The notes: generated by a model not told the origin, from the sequence alone. Numbered from the stretch's first letter, positions 21,198 through 30,185 are shown. The stretch: 64,000 nucleotides of DNA from Actinoallomurus vinaceus (GCF_039542055.1 NZ_BAABHK010000008.1:425726-489725), one strand, 5' to 3'. Translations and numbers: made by a program.

Positions 21198-23794
21198 CGG
21201 GCCGGGCTCGCCGTCAGGGGGGCCGCACCGGCCCAGGCCAGCGGGGTGCCGCCCGGCCCGAGCGCGCCGTGGACGGCGAGAAGCACCCCCGCCGTTCCGG
21301 TGCCCAGATCCATGGACAGCCGATTGAGGTCGCCCGAGGGGAAGGCGAGGTGCCGGTGGAAGCGGACCGCGTGCCAGCCGAGGTGACGAAGGTGCGTGTC
21401 GACCGCGGGATCGCCGTCGGCGCCGGACAGGTGTGCCAGGACGGCCAGGACTCCCGAACGCCCCTCGAGAAGCCCCGAGGACAGCATCAGATCCGTGCCC
21501 AGCCCGGCGCGGACGGCATCGAGGACGTGGCGGTAGTGGTCGTCGTCCGCCCGGTGGGTGAGGTACTCCCGCAGCGCGACCGCGATTCCGGCGCTTCCTC
21601 GCATGAGGCTCAGGCGCCAGTCGGTCCCCCCTCGTACTTGGAGGCATCCGTCGGCCGGGACGCCGCAGTGGGCGATGTCCCTGGCCAACGCGGTCGAGGC
21701 GGCGTCGAGATAGCGCTCCTGCCCGGTCACCCCGTACAGGCGGGTGAGCAGCAGCGCGACGCCGGACCAGCCGTGCATGAGGCCGGGGCGGGTGACGGCG
21801 GCGACGTCGCCCACGTCTCCGTCGATCACACGAGTCAGCCGGTCGGCGATCCGGACCGCCTCCTCGTACGGGCCGCCGCCGACGAGCCCGTCGCGGAGGT
21901 GCAGCAGGCCGAGGCCGATCCCGGCGAGACCACCGAACAGACCGGCCGCGCTCCCGCGAAGGTCGAGGCCGCGCAGACGGCTCACCGTGTCGAGGGCTTC
22001 GTCGTGTCGGCCCAGCTCGGCGAGTACGTACGCGACTCCCGTCAGCCCGTCGCAGAGCCCCGCCCGTGGCGTGTCGATGCGCCTGTTCGCGTGGATCAGC
22101 CAGTCGACGTGTTCCTCGAAACCGGGGTAGCCGGTACGTCCCGTCGCGTGCAGCGCGTAGAGAACACCCGCGGCGCCGTAGGCGAGGGTGGCGCCCTGCC
22201 CCTCGAACTGGCGGGGATCTCCGGGGAAGAGCCGGTCATCGCGCCCCGGCGTCGCACTGCAGACGATCGCGTCTCGCATCGCGTCCAGTACCGTCGGCCA
22301 CGCCGGGGCGTCCCGGGTGTCCGGCCAGGACGGGGGCGGGAGATGCCCCGGCCCGGCGCAGTCGCGGTGCCGGGACGCGGACCGTACGCGAACCGCGAAC
22401 TCCGGAGGCGGGGCGAGACGTTTCCGCAGCCGGCGTCCGAAGCCCTCCGGCACGGGGAACAGTTCCTCGGCGGCGTCCACCAGGACTCCGATCCTGGCGG
22501 GATCGAGCCGGATGAGCTGGGTGATGGGGAGGAACAGGGCCAGGCGCAGGCATTGCAGCGCATAGTCGTCGGGATCGAATCCGGACCGTGCCCACGAGGC
22601 GGCGAAGCCCGAGGTGGCCAGGCCCGACGCGGGGTCGTCCGAGAGCTCGTGCGCCGTCTCGAAGTCGACCAGGCACACCCGGCCGTCGGGGCGGACGATC
22701 ACGTTGCCGGGCTGGAGGTCGCCGAAGACGATCCCTCTTTCGTGCAGGTCGGCCAGGGCCGACCCGACGCGCTCCAGGACGGTCAGCGCCCAGCGCGCGT
22801 ACTCGGCCCGGCTCGCCGCGGTATGGCCCGGACGGCGCAGCGGGTGCCGCCGGGCGACGGCGTCCTGCAGGCTCTCGCCCTCGACGAACTCTTCCACGAG
22901 GAAGTGGTGTTCCCAGTGCACGCGGTGGGCGAGGACCTTGGGGACCACGTCGACGTCGTGCAGTCGTTGCAGGACGGCCCGCGCGCGTAGCAGGCGGGTG
23001 ACCGCGTCGTCGCCCGCGTCGTCCAGCCCGGCGTGCGGCCGAGCCTCACGGAGCACCACGGTACGGCCGGATTCCGGCTGCGTCGCGCGGTAGACGCCGC
23101 CGGCGTTCGACAGGCGCAGGGCCTTAACGACCCGGTAGGGGAACGGCTCCGAGGCCTTCCCGCGCCTCGCCTCGATCCTCGTCTCGATGAAGTGGGGAAC
23201 CGGTGCCCAGGGCGGCAGCCGGAACGTGGGGCCGCGAAGGTCGGGCGTCAGGCGTCCGGCCGGGTCTCGGATGGCGGGCACGTGCTCGCCCTCGGCGTCA
23301 AAGCAGGTCCGGGGTCTGAACGCGCCATAGCGGACGTACAGCGGCCCGGCATTCCATCGCAGGTCGCTGAGCACGTACGGCCCCTCGACGCCGGCGAGCA
23401 GCTCGGAAAGGTCGTTCAGCGTCCGTTCGAGAAGGTGTTCGGGCGGGTAGACGGTGATCAGCTTTCCGCTGGACGCGCGTGCGGCCACCTTGCTGTTGGC
23501 GATCTCCATGATCTGCCTGCTGCGCAGGAACTTCAGGCTCAATTCGTGCTCGAAGCAGTAGCCGCAGACCGTGTCGATCACTTGGGCCGCGTCGGTCGCG
23601 GTGGCCGAGACGTGGATCTTCCATCCCTGGTCCGGCAGGGTCGTACCCCGCTTGGCCAGTTGCACCCAGCCGCCGCTCTCCACCCGTGTCCAGCCGGCCG
23701 GCATCGGTGGCCGGAACCTGGTCCCGCCGTCGTCGACGTTGTCCACGGCGTCGGCGAACAACGGGTCCGCCGCCAGAAACAGTTCGGCCAGCAT
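21194..23794 (-). CDS. Class III lanthipeptide synthetase 1 (LanKC)
   Basis: An 866-residue three-part enzyme: lyase-like N-terminal part (~1-210), Ser/Thr kinase domain (~220-480) and LanC-like cyclase domain (~520-866). The kinase has the glycine-loop region SNAGGVY (229-235), FGDLQPGN with Asp359 and Asn364, and VDFE with Asp377, so it should be active. The LanC part has the repeated GxxG helices (GLCDGLTGVAY, GLMHGWSGVALL, SLMRGSAGIAVAL) but no CHG zinc ligands, as is usual for class III. ATG 23794 follows ggagggg; the frame upstream is not needed. It lies 84 nt after the precursor gene, and its stop overlaps the exporter start. It phosphorylates and eliminates Ser/Thr of the precursor and closes the rings. 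Confidence 0.92.
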   Translation of the reverse strand: MLAELFLAADPLFADAVDNVDDGGTRFRPPMPAGWTRVESGGWVQLAKRGTTLPDQGWKIHVSATATDAAQVIDTVCGYCFEHELSLKFLRSRQIMEIANSKVAARASSGKLITVYPPEHLLERTLNDLSELLAGVEGPYVLSDLRWNAGPLYVRYGAFRPRTCFDAEGEHVPAIRDPAGRLTPDLRGPTFRLPPWAPVPHFIETRIEARRGKASEPFPYRVVKALRLSNAGGVYRATQPESGRTVVLREARPHAGLDDAGDDAVTRLLRARAVLQRLHDVDVVPKVLAHRVHWEHHFLVEEFVEGESLQDAVARRHPLRRPGHTAASRAEYARWALTVLERVGSALADLHERGIVFGDLQPGNVIVRPDGRVCLVDFETAHELSDDPASGLATSGFAASWARSGFDPDDYALQCLRLALFLPITQLIRLDPARIGVLVDAAEELFPVPEGFGRRLRKRLAPPPEFAVRVRSASRHRDCAGPGHLPPPSWPDTRDAPAWPTVLDAMRDAIVCSATPGRDDRLFPGDPRQFEGQGATLAYGAAGVLYALHATGRTGYPGFEEHVDWLIHANRRIDTPRAGLCDGLTGVAYVLAELGRHDEALDTVSRLRGLDLRGSAAGLFGGLAGIGLGLLHLRDGLVGGGPYEEAVRIADRLTRVIDGDVGDVAAVTRPGLMHGWSGVALLLTRLYGVTGQERYLDAASTALARDIAHCGVPADGCLQVRGGTDWRLSLMRGSAGIAVALREYLTHRADDDHYRHVLDAVRAGLGTDLMLSSGLLEGRSGVLAVLAHLSGADGDPAVDTHLRHLGWHAVRFHRHLAFPSGDLNRLSMDLGTGTAGVLLAVHGALGPGGTPLAWAGAAPLTASPAR

Positions 23795-23878
23795 TTCCCC
23801 TCCGAAGGCGATTGACCGGTGCCGGCCGGCCGTGGTGAAAGGACCGGCCGGCACCGGGGACGCTCCCGACGCCTGGCG

Positions 23879-23974
23879 TCAGAAGGCCGTGTTGCTCGAC
23901 GTCCAGCTCACGCAGTTCGACGGCACCGAAACGGTGTCCTCCTGCATGTCCTGCAAGGCGAGGATCTGTTCCAT
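23879..23974 (-). CDS. Class III lanthipeptide precursor peptide (LanA)
   Basis: A 31-residue peptide. The leader has the class III recognition motif ILALQ at residues 4-8. The C-terminal part SVPSNCVSWTSSNTAF (16-31) is the probable core, with one Cys (Cys21), five Ser (16, 19, 23, 26, 27) and two Thr (25, 29). Cys21 can close a ring with dehydrated Ser16 or Ser19, or both to give a labionin-like bridge. The spacing is Ser16-x2-Ser19-x1-Cys21, tighter than the usual S-x2-S-x2-5-C. A strong ribosome site (gggaggtgag) lies inside the end of the upstream synthetase gene. The cleavage site is not evident and no leader protease is in the operon. Both flanking genes are synthetases, which makes the call secure despite the short length. 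Confidence 0.85.
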   Translation of the reverse strand: MEQILALQDMQEDTVSVPSNCVSWTSSNTAF

Positions 23975-23979
23975 GGTTC

Positions 23980-26547
23980 TCACCTCCCTCCCTCCGGGGG
24001 ATCGGTCGTGGCCGTCCGCGAATCGAGGTGGGGAAGGACCCCCGTACGTTCCCCGAACGCGGCGCCCAGGGCGAGCAGAACGCCCGCGGATCCGGTTGCC
24101 AGATCCATGGCCAACCGGCGCATGCGGAAGCCTGGGAAGACCAGGTGTCCGTGGCGCCGCCGGGCGTGCCAGGCGAGGCGGCGGACCTGGTCCCTGATGG
24201 CCGGGCCGTCCTCGGCGAAGCCGAGCTCGGCCAGCGTCGCGATCATGCCGGCGCGGCCGCGGAACAGCCCCGCGTTGTGGACGCAGGCCGGCTGGCACGC
24301 ACGCCTGATGCCGTCGAGCGCCGCTCGCAGGTCGGGTGCCGGACGGTGCCGGAGCTGGTTCCGCAGGACGAAGGCCAGGCCGTTGCTCCCGCCGTGCAGG
24401 TACGTCAGGTAGCGGGTGCCGTCGAACAGGTGCACCGTCCCGTCGGGACGGGTCACGCACCGGTCGAGGTCGTGCCGCAGGGCCGTGTCGGCCAGGTCCA
24501 GGTAGCGGGGCTCGCCGGTGTGCGCGTACAGGTGCTGAAAGAGCAGGGCCGGCCCGGTCGGGCCGTGCAGCAGGCCGTACGGCTCCGGCCCGCCGGGGGT
24601 CGCCGGGAGCCCGTCCCGGACGCGTACGGCGAGGTCGTCGCCGAGGTGTACGGCGCGTGCCAGCATCTCCTCGTCGCCGGTGACCCGGGCGAAGTGGAGA
24701 AGGTTCAGCGCGATGCCCGCCAGGCCGCCATTGAGATCGGCCGAACGCGCCGTCTCATCCAGCGGCCGGGAACGGTCGAGCACGGTGAGTGCCGTCTCGC
24801 GGTGACCGAGGTGGTCGAGGACGAACGCCACGCCGTGCAGCCCGTCGTAGAGGCCCGGCAGGGGAGCCGGATCGTCGAGGGCCGCCTTCGCCAGCCACCC
24901 GACGTACTCCTCCGGAATCTCGGCACCCGCCTGGCCAAGGGCGTAGAGAACCCCCGCCGCCCCGTACCCGAGCGGATGGCCGCCGATCGTCGTCGGCGTC
25001 GTCGGCGTCCCCGGGAACAGCCGGTCCCGCCGATGCGGGGTCGCGACCGCGTGGATGCCGCGGATGAGAGAGTCTCGGATCTCCGGCCAGTTCGCCTCTG
25101 GCCGGTCCAGCGCATCCCCGGCGGAGTCGGGGTCGGAGCACCCCAGTACGCGCACCAGGTTCGCGCCGAAATCGGGCGGCACCGGGTAATGCCGGGTGAC
25201 GGCCTCGGACAGCGTCCGCACCTTGGCCCGCTCGTGGTATGGCAGTGGGAGGAACAGCCACAGCCGCAGCCGGTTGATCAGATGGTCGTGCGCCGCGGCT
25301 CCGCGGACACCCGCGGGGACGCAGAACTGCGGGTCGTCGGCCGCCGGAGCACGGTCGTCGTCGAGCGATGTCGCCGATTCGAGATCGACCAGTGCGACGC
25401 GCCCGTCCGGACGGACCACGACGTTCTCGGGATCGAGCTCGCCCAGCCGGATCCCGCGGCCGAGCAGCCCGTCCACCGCGTCCCGCAGCTGGTCCAGGAC
25501 GTCCATCGCCCATTTCGTGTACGTGGCGACGTCCCCGGAATCGCGTACGGCCTCTTGGTGAGTGAGCAACGGCAGGCCGGCGAGCATCGAAAGGCTCAGC
25601 GGCACGCCTTCGACGAACTCCTCGACCAGGAACCGGTGTTCCCCGAAGGTGCGGCATTCGAGCAGCTCCGGCACGTAGTCCAGGCCGGCGGCCCGCTCCA
25701 GCGCCGCGCGATGCCGGTCGAGCCGGGTCACCGCGTCCTCGCCGCGCTCGTCGAGGCCCGCGTACGGCCGGGCCTCACGCAGGACGACCCGCGCGCCGGT
25801 CAGCCGATCCGCGGCCACGTACGTGCCGCCCGCGTTGGTGATCGCCAGGGCGCGCTCGATGCGGTACGGGAGCCCGCCCTGGACCGTTTCGCGCATCGCT
25901 CGCAGATCCGCGTCCAGCACCTCCGGGACGGAGACCCAGTCGGGCGGACGGAACACCGGAGCGCTGTCCTCCACGACCAGCCGGCCGTCCGGGCAGCGGA
26001 GTCTGCTCACCGGTTCGCCGTGCTCGTCGGTCTCGGTGGCCGGAGCGAATGAGCCGTATCGGCAATAGAGCGGGCCGGAGCCGTGCCGCAGCGCGCCCAG
26101 CGCATAGGGGCCCGGCTGTCCTTTCAAAAGGGTGTCCAGGTCGAGCAGTGCGGTCGTGAACCGCGCTTCGTCCGCCGGGAAAAGTGTCATCAGCCGGCCG
26201 CTTCGCCGGCGGTCGGCGCGCTTGGCATTCAGCGCGCGGGCGGCCCGTCGGCTGCGGATGCCCTCGAATCCGATCGAGTGATTCAGGCAGTACCCGCCCA
26301 CGATCTCGACCGTGCGCTCGACCAGATGCTCGGCGACCGAAACATGAATCATCCACCCCTGTTCGGGCCCTGCCTCGGCGGACGGACTCAGCCGAACCCA
26401 CCACCCGTTCTCCGCGCGCCGCCAGCCCGCGGGCACATCCGCCGAGAAGAAAGAGAGACGGGTGTCCCCATCGGGAATCCTGTCCGGGACCTCGAAGAAA
26501 TCCGGATCGGCGACGTAGAACCGGTCGTAGTCGTTGATGCGCTGCAC
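23980..26547 (-). CDS. Class III lanthipeptide synthetase 2 (LanKC) with variant kinase site
   Basis: An 855-residue second LanKC with the same three parts as its neighbour but clearly diverged. The glycine-loop region is TNAGGTY (237-243). The catalytic loop reads LGELDPEN: Glu370 stands where the catalytic Asp is expected, while Asn375 and Asp388 (VDLE) are kept. The LanC-like part has GLYDGLHGVAF, GLLHGPTGPALL and YLHGGSNGLAF and again no zinc ligands. The GTG at 26547 follows a GGGGGA site and decides the start. It is the first gene of the operon; its stop lies 5 nt before the precursor start. It may be a weakened kinase that needs synthetase 1, or one specialised for lyase, cyclase or leader binding. 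Confidence 0.9.
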   Translation of the reverse strand: MQRINDYDRFYVADPDFFEVPDRIPDGDTRLSFFSADVPAGWRRAENGWWVRLSPSAEAGPEQGWMIHVSVAEHLVERTVEIVGGYCLNHSIGFEGIRSRRAARALNAKRADRRRSGRLMTLFPADEARFTTALLDLDTLLKGQPGPYALGALRHGSGPLYCRYGSFAPATETDEHGEPVSRLRCPDGRLVVEDSAPVFRPPDWVSVPEVLDADLRAMRETVQGGLPYRIERALAITNAGGTYVAADRLTGARVVLREARPYAGLDERGEDAVTRLDRHRAALERAAGLDYVPELLECRTFGEHRFLVEEFVEGVPLSLSMLAGLPLLTHQEAVRDSGDVATYTKWAMDVLDQLRDAVDGLLGRGIRLGELDPENVVVRPDGRVALVDLESATSLDDDRAPAADDPQFCVPAGVRGAAAHDHLINRLRLWLFLPLPYHERAKVRTLSEAVTRHYPVPPDFGANLVRVLGCSDPDSAGDALDRPEANWPEIRDSLIRGIHAVATPHRRDRLFPGTPTTPTTIGGHPLGYGAAGVLYALGQAGAEIPEEYVGWLAKAALDDPAPLPGLYDGLHGVAFVLDHLGHRETALTVLDRSRPLDETARSADLNGGLAGIALNLLHFARVTGDEEMLARAVHLGDDLAVRVRDGLPATPGGPEPYGLLHGPTGPALLFQHLYAHTGEPRYLDLADTALRHDLDRCVTRPDGTVHLFDGTRYLTYLHGGSNGLAFVLRNQLRHRPAPDLRAALDGIRRACQPACVHNAGLFRGRAGMIATLAELGFAEDGPAIRDQVRRLAWHARRRHGHLVFPGFRMRRLAMDLATGSAGVLLALGAAFGERTGVLPHLDSRTATTDPPEGGR

Positions 26548-26802
26548 AGAAATCCCCCGCCTTCGCCGCCGTACCTCTCGGCCGCTCACTGAGAGTGGCG
26601 CAGGCGACGGGCGCGGAGGTATCCCCAAACCTCGGGATTGACATCGTCCGGCGCAGACATGCCACCGCCCTGGCGCCGACGGTGATCAAATCGTGTTCTC
26701 CCAGAGGTCAACGCCATGGGGCCGAATGGCGTCGTTCAGATGACCACGGATCGGTTCTACCCGGGGGACTACGTCGACGTGAGGTGATTCAGTTCCGTAT
26801 CG
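26548..26802. promoter_or_regulatory. Upstream region of the lanthipeptide operon
   Basis: I see no gene in this stretch. It must hold the promoter of the minus-strand lanthipeptide operon that starts at 26547, but no clear -35/-10 pair stands out. The small minus-strand ORF ending at 26803 borders it on the right. Confidence 0.4.
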
Positions 26803-27111
26803 TCACGCCGCCCGGTGCGGAACGCCTCGGACATCGGGGGCGGCACGCCGGGCCTCAGCCTGTCGGGCGCGACGCTCGGCCTCCGCGCTGCGGGCCGCGG
26901 CCAAGCCGGCGCGAGCCTGGGCGGCACCGCTGCGGGCGGTCGCCGGATCGACGACCCGGCCCGCGTACTGGGCCAGTACCTCATGCACCGGCGGTGGGGA
27001 CGGCGGATCCGGGAGGGTCAGACCCGGCGGTGCGCTGCCGCCGGTGGCGGCGAGCACGAGGGACGCGTGACAGCTCGGGCACCTCAATGCGGGCCGGTCG
27101 TCCTTGCACAT
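26803..27111 (-). CDS. Possible small zinc-ribbon protein
   Basis: A 102-residue open frame starting MCKDDRPALRCPSCHASL. It has one CPxC knuckle, a proline-rich linker (LPDPPSPPPVHEVLAQYAG) and a long Ala/Arg/Glu-rich helix. Short proteins starting with a CPSCHASL-type knuckle occur in actinomycetes, but the family is unnamed to me. The ribosome site is weak. It diverges from the NACHT gene at 27238 and reads toward the lanthipeptide operon. If real it might be a DNA- or partner-binding accessory protein. The alternative is a GC-rich shadow frame; composition alone does not decide. Confidence 0.4.
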   Translation of the reverse strand: MCKDDRPALRCPSCHASLVLAATGGSAPPGLTLPDPPSPPPVHEVLAQYAGRVVDPATARSGAAQARAGLAAARSAEAERRARQAEARRAAPDVRGVPHRAA

Positions 27112-27237
27112 GCCGCCGATGATTGCCCGCACCGCCGACAAAACCAGCACCACGCGGTCGGGACCTGCGGGGCTGCACGGCAGAGAAGGCCGGGTTCGTC
27201 GGGTTTCGGCTTCTGCGGAGTCCCTGGTGGTGATTCG

Positions 27238-30087
27238 ATGTTGCGTGTGCGGGCAGGACGACGCCGTCCCGGATGGCGGCCATCACCGGTGACGGCTCTG
27301 TCCGTTGGGTTGGCGCTGGCGCTGATCGGCAACCTGGCGACCAACACGGTGCAGGTCGCCGGGCGATGGTGGCCATGGCTGGTCTGGACGGCCACCGGAC
27401 TGCTGGCCTTGACCGCCGTCATCGTGGAGTACCTCCAGCGGCGTGCGGACCGCGCCGTAGCCGCCGCGGCCGTGGACCTGGACGAGGTCGTGGGCGTGCT
27501 CGCCCAGGAGGTACGCCGGCAGTGGCTGGAGGAGGCGGTGTTCCGGCGGGTGCGCCAGCCGCTGCCCCTGTGGGTCCGGTGGTCCTCCACCGGTCGGCCC
27601 GTCGCGGCCGGCCGGGATGCCGTACTCGATGACGCCGGCGGGACCGACTGGCGGGAGGTACCGCTGGAAGGCGACTTGAACGGGATCGTCGCCGCGTTCA
27701 CGTCCCTGCCCCACGCCCAGCTCGTGATCCTCGGCGAGGCCGGAGCCGGCAAGACCGTAATGGCGATGCAGCTGACTCTCGGCCTGATCGAACAACAGGT
27801 GCCGGGCGACCCGGTGCCGGTTCTGCTGCCCATCGCGTCCTGGAATCCGAACGTCGAGCACGCGGAGGAGTTCATCACCCGCAGGCTCCGCGAGGAGTAC
27901 GGGTTCCTGGCCGAATCCGGCACCGACGGGGACCTCGCGGGAACGCTGCTGGCCTCGGGCCGGTTGCTGCCGGTCCTCGACGGTCTGGACGAGATCGCCG
28001 ACGGCCGGCATGGCGCCGCCGTCGACGCGCTCGACAGATTCGCCGCCGCGGGCAGACCGCTGGTGGTGACCTGCCGCAGCCACGAGTACGAACAGGCCGT
28101 GACCCGCAGCGGCACGGTCGTGTCCCGCGCCGCCGTCGTGGAGATCGAACCGACCGACGTCGACCGTGTGATCGCATTCTTGTCCCACCCCGCGCCCTCG
28201 CGGTCCCGGTGGAAGCCGGTGTTCGATCATCTGCGCGCGCACCCCGACGGGGTTCTGGCCCGGGCGCTGTCAACGCCGCTGATGGTGGCGCTGGCCCGTA
28301 CCGGCTTCCAGGACCCCGCCACCGACCCCGCCACCCTGCTCAGCCTGCCCGACCGAAGGACGGTCACCGGCGCACTGCTCGACGGTTTCGTCAACAGCGC
28401 CTACCAGCCCGGCCCGCCGACCGGTTCCCTGCGCTCCTATGACCCCGCCAAGGCCACCCGGTGGCTGACCTGCCTGGCCGCTCACCTGGACCGGGCCGGT
28501 ACCCGCGACCTGTGGTGGTGGCAACTCGGCCCCGGCCTCATGTCACGCCGCCCGGCCCGTACCGAGGTCACGGTCACCGTCCTCGCCGTCCTCGCCGCAG
28601 GCCTGGCGGCCGGGCTGGGAGCGGCCCTGCTCGTCGGACCCGGCTTCGCACTCGGGGCGGCCGTGCTGGGTGAGGCGGTCGTCGGAATCAGCGCGACCGG
28701 AGCGTTGAGGTGGTTGTGGCCCGGCGGCTACCCGCCTTACGAACCGCTGGCTCTTCCCCGGCGCAGTCGTCGCGGCTACCGGTGCCTGCTCTTCGGCGGG
28801 GGGTTCGGGCTGTTGCCCAGCCCGTCGTGGGCCGGGCTCGCCGGCGGTCTGCTGTACGGGCTGGCCGTCCAGTTCATCCCCGCCTGGTCGCTCCCCGCAC
28901 GGCCGCGACGCGCCACACCCCGCCTGACCCTGCACGCCAACCGCCGTAACGCCCTCGCGGCGGCGCTGCAGCACGCCGTGATCGCTGCGACGATCTTCGC
29001 CGCGGTGGCGGCGCTCGTCCCAGGAGCGCCGGGTCCGCTCCTCGCGGCCACGACCGCCGCGCTGGTCTACGGTGCGGCCGCCGCTTTCGGGGCCGGCCTG
29101 TGGACCTGGACCCGGTACCGCCTCGCCCACCTCCGCCTCGCCGCCCGCGGCCACCTGCCCTGGCGGTTGTGGGTCTTCCTCGACGACGCCCACCATCGCG
29201 GCACGCTCCGCCAGGCCGGAACCGCGTGGCAGTTCCGCCACGCCCTCCTCCAGGACCACCTCGGCGCCCGGGTACGCGGGACCCGCGTCGGTACCGGCGA
29301 CCAGACCGCCGCCCGAAAACTCGCCGACCTGCTCGTTGAACACGGCCGCCTCGAGGAACTCCGCATCCGCGCTGATGCCGGCGACCAGGTCGCGGGCCGG
29401 CGGCTGGCCGATCTGTTCCTCGACCAAGGCCACCTGGACGAGGCCCTGTCGATCCTTCGCACCCAGGCCGACGTGGCCGCCGAGAACCCGGCGGCCGTTC
29501 AAGAACGCTGGAACGCCGCCCGGCACCTGGACGACGTACTCGTCCAGCACGGCCGCTTCGAGGAACTCCGCGCCCGCGCCGACGCCGGTGACCAGTCCGC
29601 GGGCCGGCGGCTGGACTCTCTGGATCTCGGCCCGGACGGTGACATCACGGCCACTCACCGCCACAGCGGTACCGGTGGGTCGTCGACCTCGCGGACACGC
29701 GCCGCCCAAATGAACATGGCACCGATCGCCGACCTGTTCGCCGAACGCGGAGACCTCGACGAGGCCGTCGAGCTCCTTCGCGACTTCGCCGATCCCGGCG
29801 ACGACCTCGCCACCGACCGGCTGTACGACCTGCTCGCCGAGCAGGGTCGCCTCGCCGAGACGATCGCCTCTTGGCGTACCGGCACCCAGAGTGGCCCCGA
29901 GGCCGTGCGCCTGCCCAGATTCCTCGCCAGAGACGGCCGCCTCGACGAAGCGGTCCAGATCCTGCGCGCTCGCGCCGACGCCGGCGACTGGAACGCCGCC
30001 TTGCGCCTTCCCAGGCTTCTTGCCGACTACGGCCGCGTGGACGAGGCCATCGCCCTCCTTCGAGCCCGCGCCGACGCCGGCGACTGA
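27238..30087 (+). CDS. Membrane NACHT-type ATPase with C-terminal helical repeats
   Basis: A 949-residue STAND-class NTPase. Two N-terminal helices (~18-62) are followed by the NACHT domain with Walker A GEAGAGKT (166-173) and Walker B LLPVLDGLDE (to Glu252). Several further hydrophobic helices lie at about 435-480 and 500-620. From about 680 to the end are TPR-like repeats of about 35 residues with the core RADAGDxxAxRRLADL...DEAixxLR; the last repeat stops right after RADAGD. In actinomycetes such proteins are thought to be signalling or defence ATPases whose repeats sense a ligand. The ATG at 27238 has only a weak ribosome site; the long open frame to its left is probably not translated. 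Confidence 0.85.
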   Translation: MLRVRAGRRRPGWRPSPVTALSVGLALALIGNLATNTVQVAGRWWPWLVWTATGLLALTAVIVEYLQRRADRAVAAAAVDLDEVVGVLAQEVRRQWLEEAVFRRVRQPLPLWVRWSSTGRPVAAGRDAVLDDAGGTDWREVPLEGDLNGIVAAFTSLPHAQLVILGEAGAGKTVMAMQLTLGLIEQQVPGDPVPVLLPIASWNPNVEHAEEFITRRLREEYGFLAESGTDGDLAGTLLASGRLLPVLDGLDEIADGRHGAAVDALDRFAAAGRPLVVTCRSHEYEQAVTRSGTVVSRAAVVEIEPTDVDRVIAFLSHPAPSRSRWKPVFDHLRAHPDGVLARALSTPLMVALARTGFQDPATDPATLLSLPDRRTVTGALLDGFVNSAYQPGPPTGSLRSYDPAKATRWLTCLAAHLDRAGTRDLWWWQLGPGLMSRRPARTEVTVTVLAVLAAGLAAGLGAALLVGPGFALGAAVLGEAVVGISATGALRWLWPGGYPPYEPLALPRRSRRGYRCLLFGGGFGLLPSPSWAGLAGGLLYGLAVQFIPAWSLPARPRRATPRLTLHANRRNALAAALQHAVIAATIFAAVAALVPGAPGPLLAATTAALVYGAAAAFGAGLWTWTRYRLAHLRLAARGHLPWRLWVFLDDAHHRGTLRQAGTAWQFRHALLQDHLGARVRGTRVGTGDQTAARKLADLLVEHGRLEELRIRADAGDQVAGRRLADLFLDQGHLDEALSILRTQADVAAENPAAVQERWNAARHLDDVLVQHGRFEELRARADAGDQSAGRRLDSLDLGPDGDITATHRHSGTGGSSTSRTRAAQMNMAPIADLFAERGDLDEAVELLRDFADPGDDLATDRLYDLLAEQGRLAETIASWRTGTQSGPEAVRLPRFLARDGRLDEAVQILRARADAGDWNAALRLPRLLADYGRVDEAIALLRARADAGD

Positions 30088-30172
30088 CACCCGACCGTCG
30101 TCAAGCCGGCGGATGCCCACACTCACCGTCCGTCAACCCACATTGGCTACTGCTTCGATTTTCGGAATATCC

Positions 30173-30178
30173 TATAGT
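30173..30178 (+). promoter_or_regulatory. Possible -10 element of the MarR gene
   Basis: tatagt lies 7 bp before the ATG at 30186 in an unusually AT-rich stretch (ttttcggaatatcctatag). No convincing -35 pairs with it. If this is the -10, the message would start at or next to the ATG, so the transcript could be leaderless. Confidence 0.3.
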
Positions 30179-30185
30179 CGGAGTT

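Noticed and set aside
24028..26052. 674-residue + strand ORF opposite LanKC2
   Set aside because: Mirror frame of a high-GC gene; composition (Arg, Gly, Val, Gln) has no recognisable domain.
26548..26689. Search for a second lanthipeptide precursor upstream of LanKC2
   Set aside because: The only short frame there (MSIPRFGDTSAP...) has no LxLQ leader motif and continues as a long shadow ORF.
28543..30126. 527-residue minus-strand ORF opposite the NACHT gene
   Set aside because: Gly/Val/Glu-rich shadow that mirrors the repeats of the real protein.
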